This document shows, piece after piece, positions 5,211 to 6,798 of a DNA stretch of 6,798 nt (the stretch's first letter is position 1; each line of letters starts with the position of its first letter). Source of the stretch: a candidate division FCPU426 bacterium (lineage in GTDB: Bacteria > Oederibacteriota > PGYV01 > Palsa-1178); the NCBI GenBank assembly GCA_003167475.1, contig PMTB01000127.1:1-6798 (forward strand). The letters are read 5' to 3'. Both the position numbers and the translations under genes were made by a program. Under the pieces are notes generated by a model. The model saw only the letters and a program-made list of their open reading frames with translations, was not told the DNA's origin and did no database searches.

Positions 5211-5244
5211 ACAAAGGCCGCAACCTAAAGGTTGCGGATTTTGT
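5211..5244. repeat. Near-perfect hairpin before rsmD (REP-like or bidirectional terminator)
   Basis: CCGCAACC (5218-5225) and GGTTGCGG (5230-5237) pair around TAAA. The stem extends outward through ACAAA/TTTGT (5211-5215 with 5240-5244) with one G-U pair and one mismatch. A short T run (5239-5242) follows the GC stem on the + strand and AAA precedes it, so it could terminate weakly on either strand. Read on the minus strand it starts TACAAAATCC and has a GC core, loosely like the REP-like units at 3285-3378, but the cores differ. The rest of 5160-5315 shows no gene and no convincing promoter. Confidence 0.6.
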
Positions 5245-5315
5245 AAGTAAGGCAAGGTTAATAAACCGACAGTTTCGCCGCGGAGATGCTTTATTCCAAA
5301 AACAGGATGGCTGAA

Positions 5316-5885
5316 ATGATAATTACAAGCGGAAAATACAGGGGAATACCCATCAGCGCGCCCAAGGGGGATTCAACAAGACCGACTTTGGCCAAGACCC
5401 GGCAGGCGATATTTAATATGATCAGGCCATATATCGGCGACCGGTTGGTTTTTGATTTCTTCTCCGGAACAGGGGCGTTGGGATTTGAGGCCTTGAGCAA
5501 CGGCGCTATGAGGGTTTACTTTGTCGACAAGCTTCAGGGCGACATCCTTGAAAAGAACGCGGAAAAACTTAAGGTTGAAAAAGGTTCCTACGGGTTCATC
5601 AGAGGGGATTTTAAGGACGCCTGTGAAACTTTCAAAAACATGAAGTTAAAGGCCGGCCTTATATTCGCGGACCCGCCTTACAATAAAGGATATATAAAAA
5701 TCCTCTTGCAAAGCATACTTGTTAATGATATTTTAGAAGATGACGGCCTTGTAGTCCTTGAGCTTCATCTGGACGAAAAACGCGGGATAGAGGGCGGGCT
5801 GGAGCAATGGAACGTCATGAAAGAGAAAAAATACGGCGATACTTTTGTTTTATGCCTGAAAAAGAGGGAGGTTGCAAATGGTTGA
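5316..5885 (+). CDS. rsmD: 16S rRNA (guanine(966)-N(2))-methyltransferase RsmD
   Basis: Methylates a guanine (G966 in E. coli numbering) of 16S rRNA during small-subunit assembly, using S-adenosylmethionine. From ATG 5316 the protein is 189 residues, the usual family size. It opens MIITSGKYRG, matching the family's 'R(I/V)I.GK.(K/R)G' start. RPT (22-24) with RQAIFNMI (29-36) is the conserved RNA-side segment. VFDFFSGTGALGFEALSNGA (45-64) is methyltransferase motif I, and FADPPY (117-122) is the catalytic DPPY motif IV. AGGA at 5304-5307 lies 8 bases upstream of ATG 5316. Earlier in-frame ATGs at 5286 and 5307 exist but add non-conserved residues, and the one at 5286 has GGAG directly abutting it, too close to work well. 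The 3' end overlaps the next gene by 8 bases. Confidence 0.93.
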   Translation: MIITSGKYRGIPISAPKGDSTRPTLAKTRQAIFNMIRPYIGDRLVFDFFSGTGALGFEALSNGAMRVYFVDKLQGDILEKNAEKLKVEKGSYGFIRGDFKDACETFKNMKLKAGLIFADPPYNKGYIKILLQSILVNDILEDDGLVVLELHLDEKRGIEGGLEQWNVMKEKKYGDTFVLCLKKREVANG

Positions 5886-6342
5886 CGCGGCAGTTTTAAA
5901 ACAGCAGCAGTTTTTCAAGGCTTTCAGCGAAGCAGAACTCAAGGTGCTCTCCGAAAGGCTTAACTTAAGCGATTACGAACCCCAGGCAACTATTTTTAAC
6001 GAGAACCAGATAGGCGACGACTCCATGTACATCATAGTCCAGGGCGCCGTAAAGATCGTAAAGAAAAACAAGACAGAGGAGATATTCCTAGCGAATTTGA
6101 GGGACGGGGATTGTTTCGGGGAGATGTCCATGCTGTATCCGGCCCCCAGGTCGGCTTCAGCCGTTACCATCAAACCCTCCAAGTTAATACGCCTCACAGA
6201 CAGGGATTACAATGATTTTAAGAAAACCCAGCCGTCCATAGTGGTCAAACTCAACGAGATATTTATAAAGACGCTTGTTACGCGCCTGCGCGAGGCGGAC
6301 AAAAGGCTTGTTAAGGAAGGGTCGGGAATCGGTGCGCTCTGA
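5878..6342 (+). CDS. Stand-alone cyclic-nucleotide-binding domain protein
   Basis: A 154-residue protein made almost entirely of one CRP-type cyclic-nucleotide-binding domain. Residues 10-30 form the leading helices (FFKAFSEAELKVLSERL). The beta roll covers about 38-108, and the phosphate-binding cassette is FGEMSMLYPAPRSASAV (80-96), with Glu82 and Arg91 at the positions that hold the ribose and phosphate of cAMP or cGMP in known members. Residues 109-145 are a long charged helix. No helix-turn-helix, kinase or channel domain follows, so it is not a complete CRP/FNR regulator; it may bind a nucleotide and act through a partner. ATG 5878 is preferred: GGGAGG (5866-5871) lies 6 bases upstream, whereas the in-frame TTG at 5872 abuts that site. 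It overlaps rsmD by 8 bases and the next gene by 11, so translation is probably coupled. Confidence 0.87.
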   Translation: MVDAAVLKQQQFFKAFSEAELKVLSERLNLSDYEPQATIFNENQIGDDSMYIIVQGAVKIVKKNKTEEIFLANLRDGDCFGEMSMLYPAPRSASAVTIKPSKLIRLTDRDYNDFKKTQPSIVVKLNEIFIKTLVTRLREADKRLVKEGSGIGAL

Positions 6343-6751
6343 TTTTTTTACAATATTGCTAAAGTGGCTGGTAAATACAGCCGTGCTTTTTGTCATAGTA
6401 AAGACGGTCAAGGGTTTGAGTGTCAGCGCGACAGGAATGGAAGGCGTCCTGACGCTGGCCGCGGCCGCGGCAGTGATTGGATTGCTGAATGCGTTTATAA
6501 GGCCCTTAATTATTTTGTTGACTTTACCGCTGAATGTATTATCATTTGGACTATTCACTTTGGTGATAAACGCGGTTGTTTTCTTTATGACAGGCTGGCT
6601 GATCAGGGGCTTTGAGGTAAAAAGTTTCTGGGGAGCGCTGACAGGTTCGCTGCTTTACTCGGTGATCACGATGGTCACCGGTTTTTTTATGAGGTCCCAG
6701 GGCCAGCAGGGCAGGGAAAGCATAAAGGCGGAATACAAAGTAATAAAGTAA
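6332..6751 (+). CDS. YvlD/DUF360-type membrane protein (phage holin family 4)
   Basis: Small integral membrane protein of the family named after phage holin superfamily IV and B. subtilis YvlD; its biochemical role is not established. From GTG 6332 it has 139 residues and about four hydrophobic segments: 5-23, 37-52, 58-87 (probably a re-entrant pair broken by Pro66) and 99-119. The family signature LLNAFIRPLIILLTLPLNVL (51-70), followed by SFGLFTLVINA (71-81), is clear. The C-terminal 18 residues are hydrophilic. The start is uncertain: GTG 6332 has AAGGAAGG (6313-6320) 11 bases upstream and gives a family-like N-terminus. A TTG at 6356 would also fit, while the open frame extends back to ATG 6275 only inside the previous gene with a non-membrane, Arg-rich stretch. 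It overlaps the cyclic-nucleotide-binding gene by 11 bases. Confidence 0.85.
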   Translation: MRSDFFTILLKWLVNTAVLFVIVKTVKGLSVSATGMEGVLTLAAAAAVIGLLNAFIRPLIILLTLPLNVLSFGLFTLVINAVVFFMTGWLIRGFEVKSFWGALTGSLLYSVITMVTGFFMRSQGQQGRESIKAEYKVIK

Positions 6752-6766
6752 ATATACGCAATAGAT

Positions 6767-6798
6767 GCGAGGATGGCGAAATTGGTAGACGCACTAGC
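6767..6798 (+). tRNA. tRNA-Leu, 5' part (cut by the window edge)
   Basis: The last 32 bases read as the start of a tRNA: acceptor strand GCGAGGA (6767-6773), U8-G9, a D-arm with stem GCG (6776-6778) / CGC (6790-6792) around AAATTGGTAGA, then CTAGC opening the anticodon stem. The stretch GGCGAAATTGGTAGACGC and the large D-loop are characteristic of bacterial tRNA-Leu. The anticodon, variable arm and 3' acceptor strand lie outside the window, so the isoacceptor cannot be named. It begins 15 bases after the stop of the YvlD-type gene. Confidence 0.85.

Noticed and set aside
6364..6615. An 83-codon open frame in a second phase inside the YvlD-type gene
   Set aside because: It has no membrane or family pattern and overlaps a gene with a clear family signature in another frame.

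Overview
The window comes from an anaerobic bacterium, most likely one with an outer membrane. The evidence is a four-subunit pyruvate:ferredoxin oxidoreductase (PFOR), a bacterial 16S rRNA methyltransferase (RsmD) and a lipoprotein with a clear lipobox. Base composition is moderate. I cannot name the phylum; the gene style would fit many anaerobes, including uncultured candidate phyla, but that is a guess. Every gene lies on the + strand.

Layout. Positions 1-3039 hold a tight PFOR operon in the order gamma (5' end missing), delta, alpha, beta. It links pyruvate cleavage or synthesis to low-potential ferredoxin. Positions 3040-3414 hold no convincing gene. Instead they carry an unusually dense run of inverted repeats: a perfect 14-bp hairpin, two adjacent hairpins whose tips share GCTACYGCGACG, a perfect AT-rich 16-bp palindrome, and a pair of REP-like hairpins in mirror orientation. 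Positions 3415-4122 encode an unrecognised, beta-rich lipoprotein.

A near-consensus sigma70-type promoter (TTGACA, 17 bp, TATAAA) at 4170-4198 drives speD (S-adenosylmethionine decarboxylase proenzyme, probably using a TTG start) and a small DksA/TraR-type zinc-finger protein. That unit ends at a long hairpin followed by eight T. A further REP-like hairpin lies at 5211-5244. The third unit, 5316-6751, is three overlapping genes: rsmD, a stand-alone cyclic-nucleotide-binding domain protein and a YvlD-type membrane protein. The window ends inside the 5' half of a tRNA-Leu.

The protein-coding content is mostly recognisable housekeeping or energy metabolism. The parts least explained are the hairpin-rich 3040-3414 spacer, the lipoprotein, the speD leader, and the role of the cyclic-nucleotide-binding protein. 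I see no defence system, transposase, CRISPR array or phage module.
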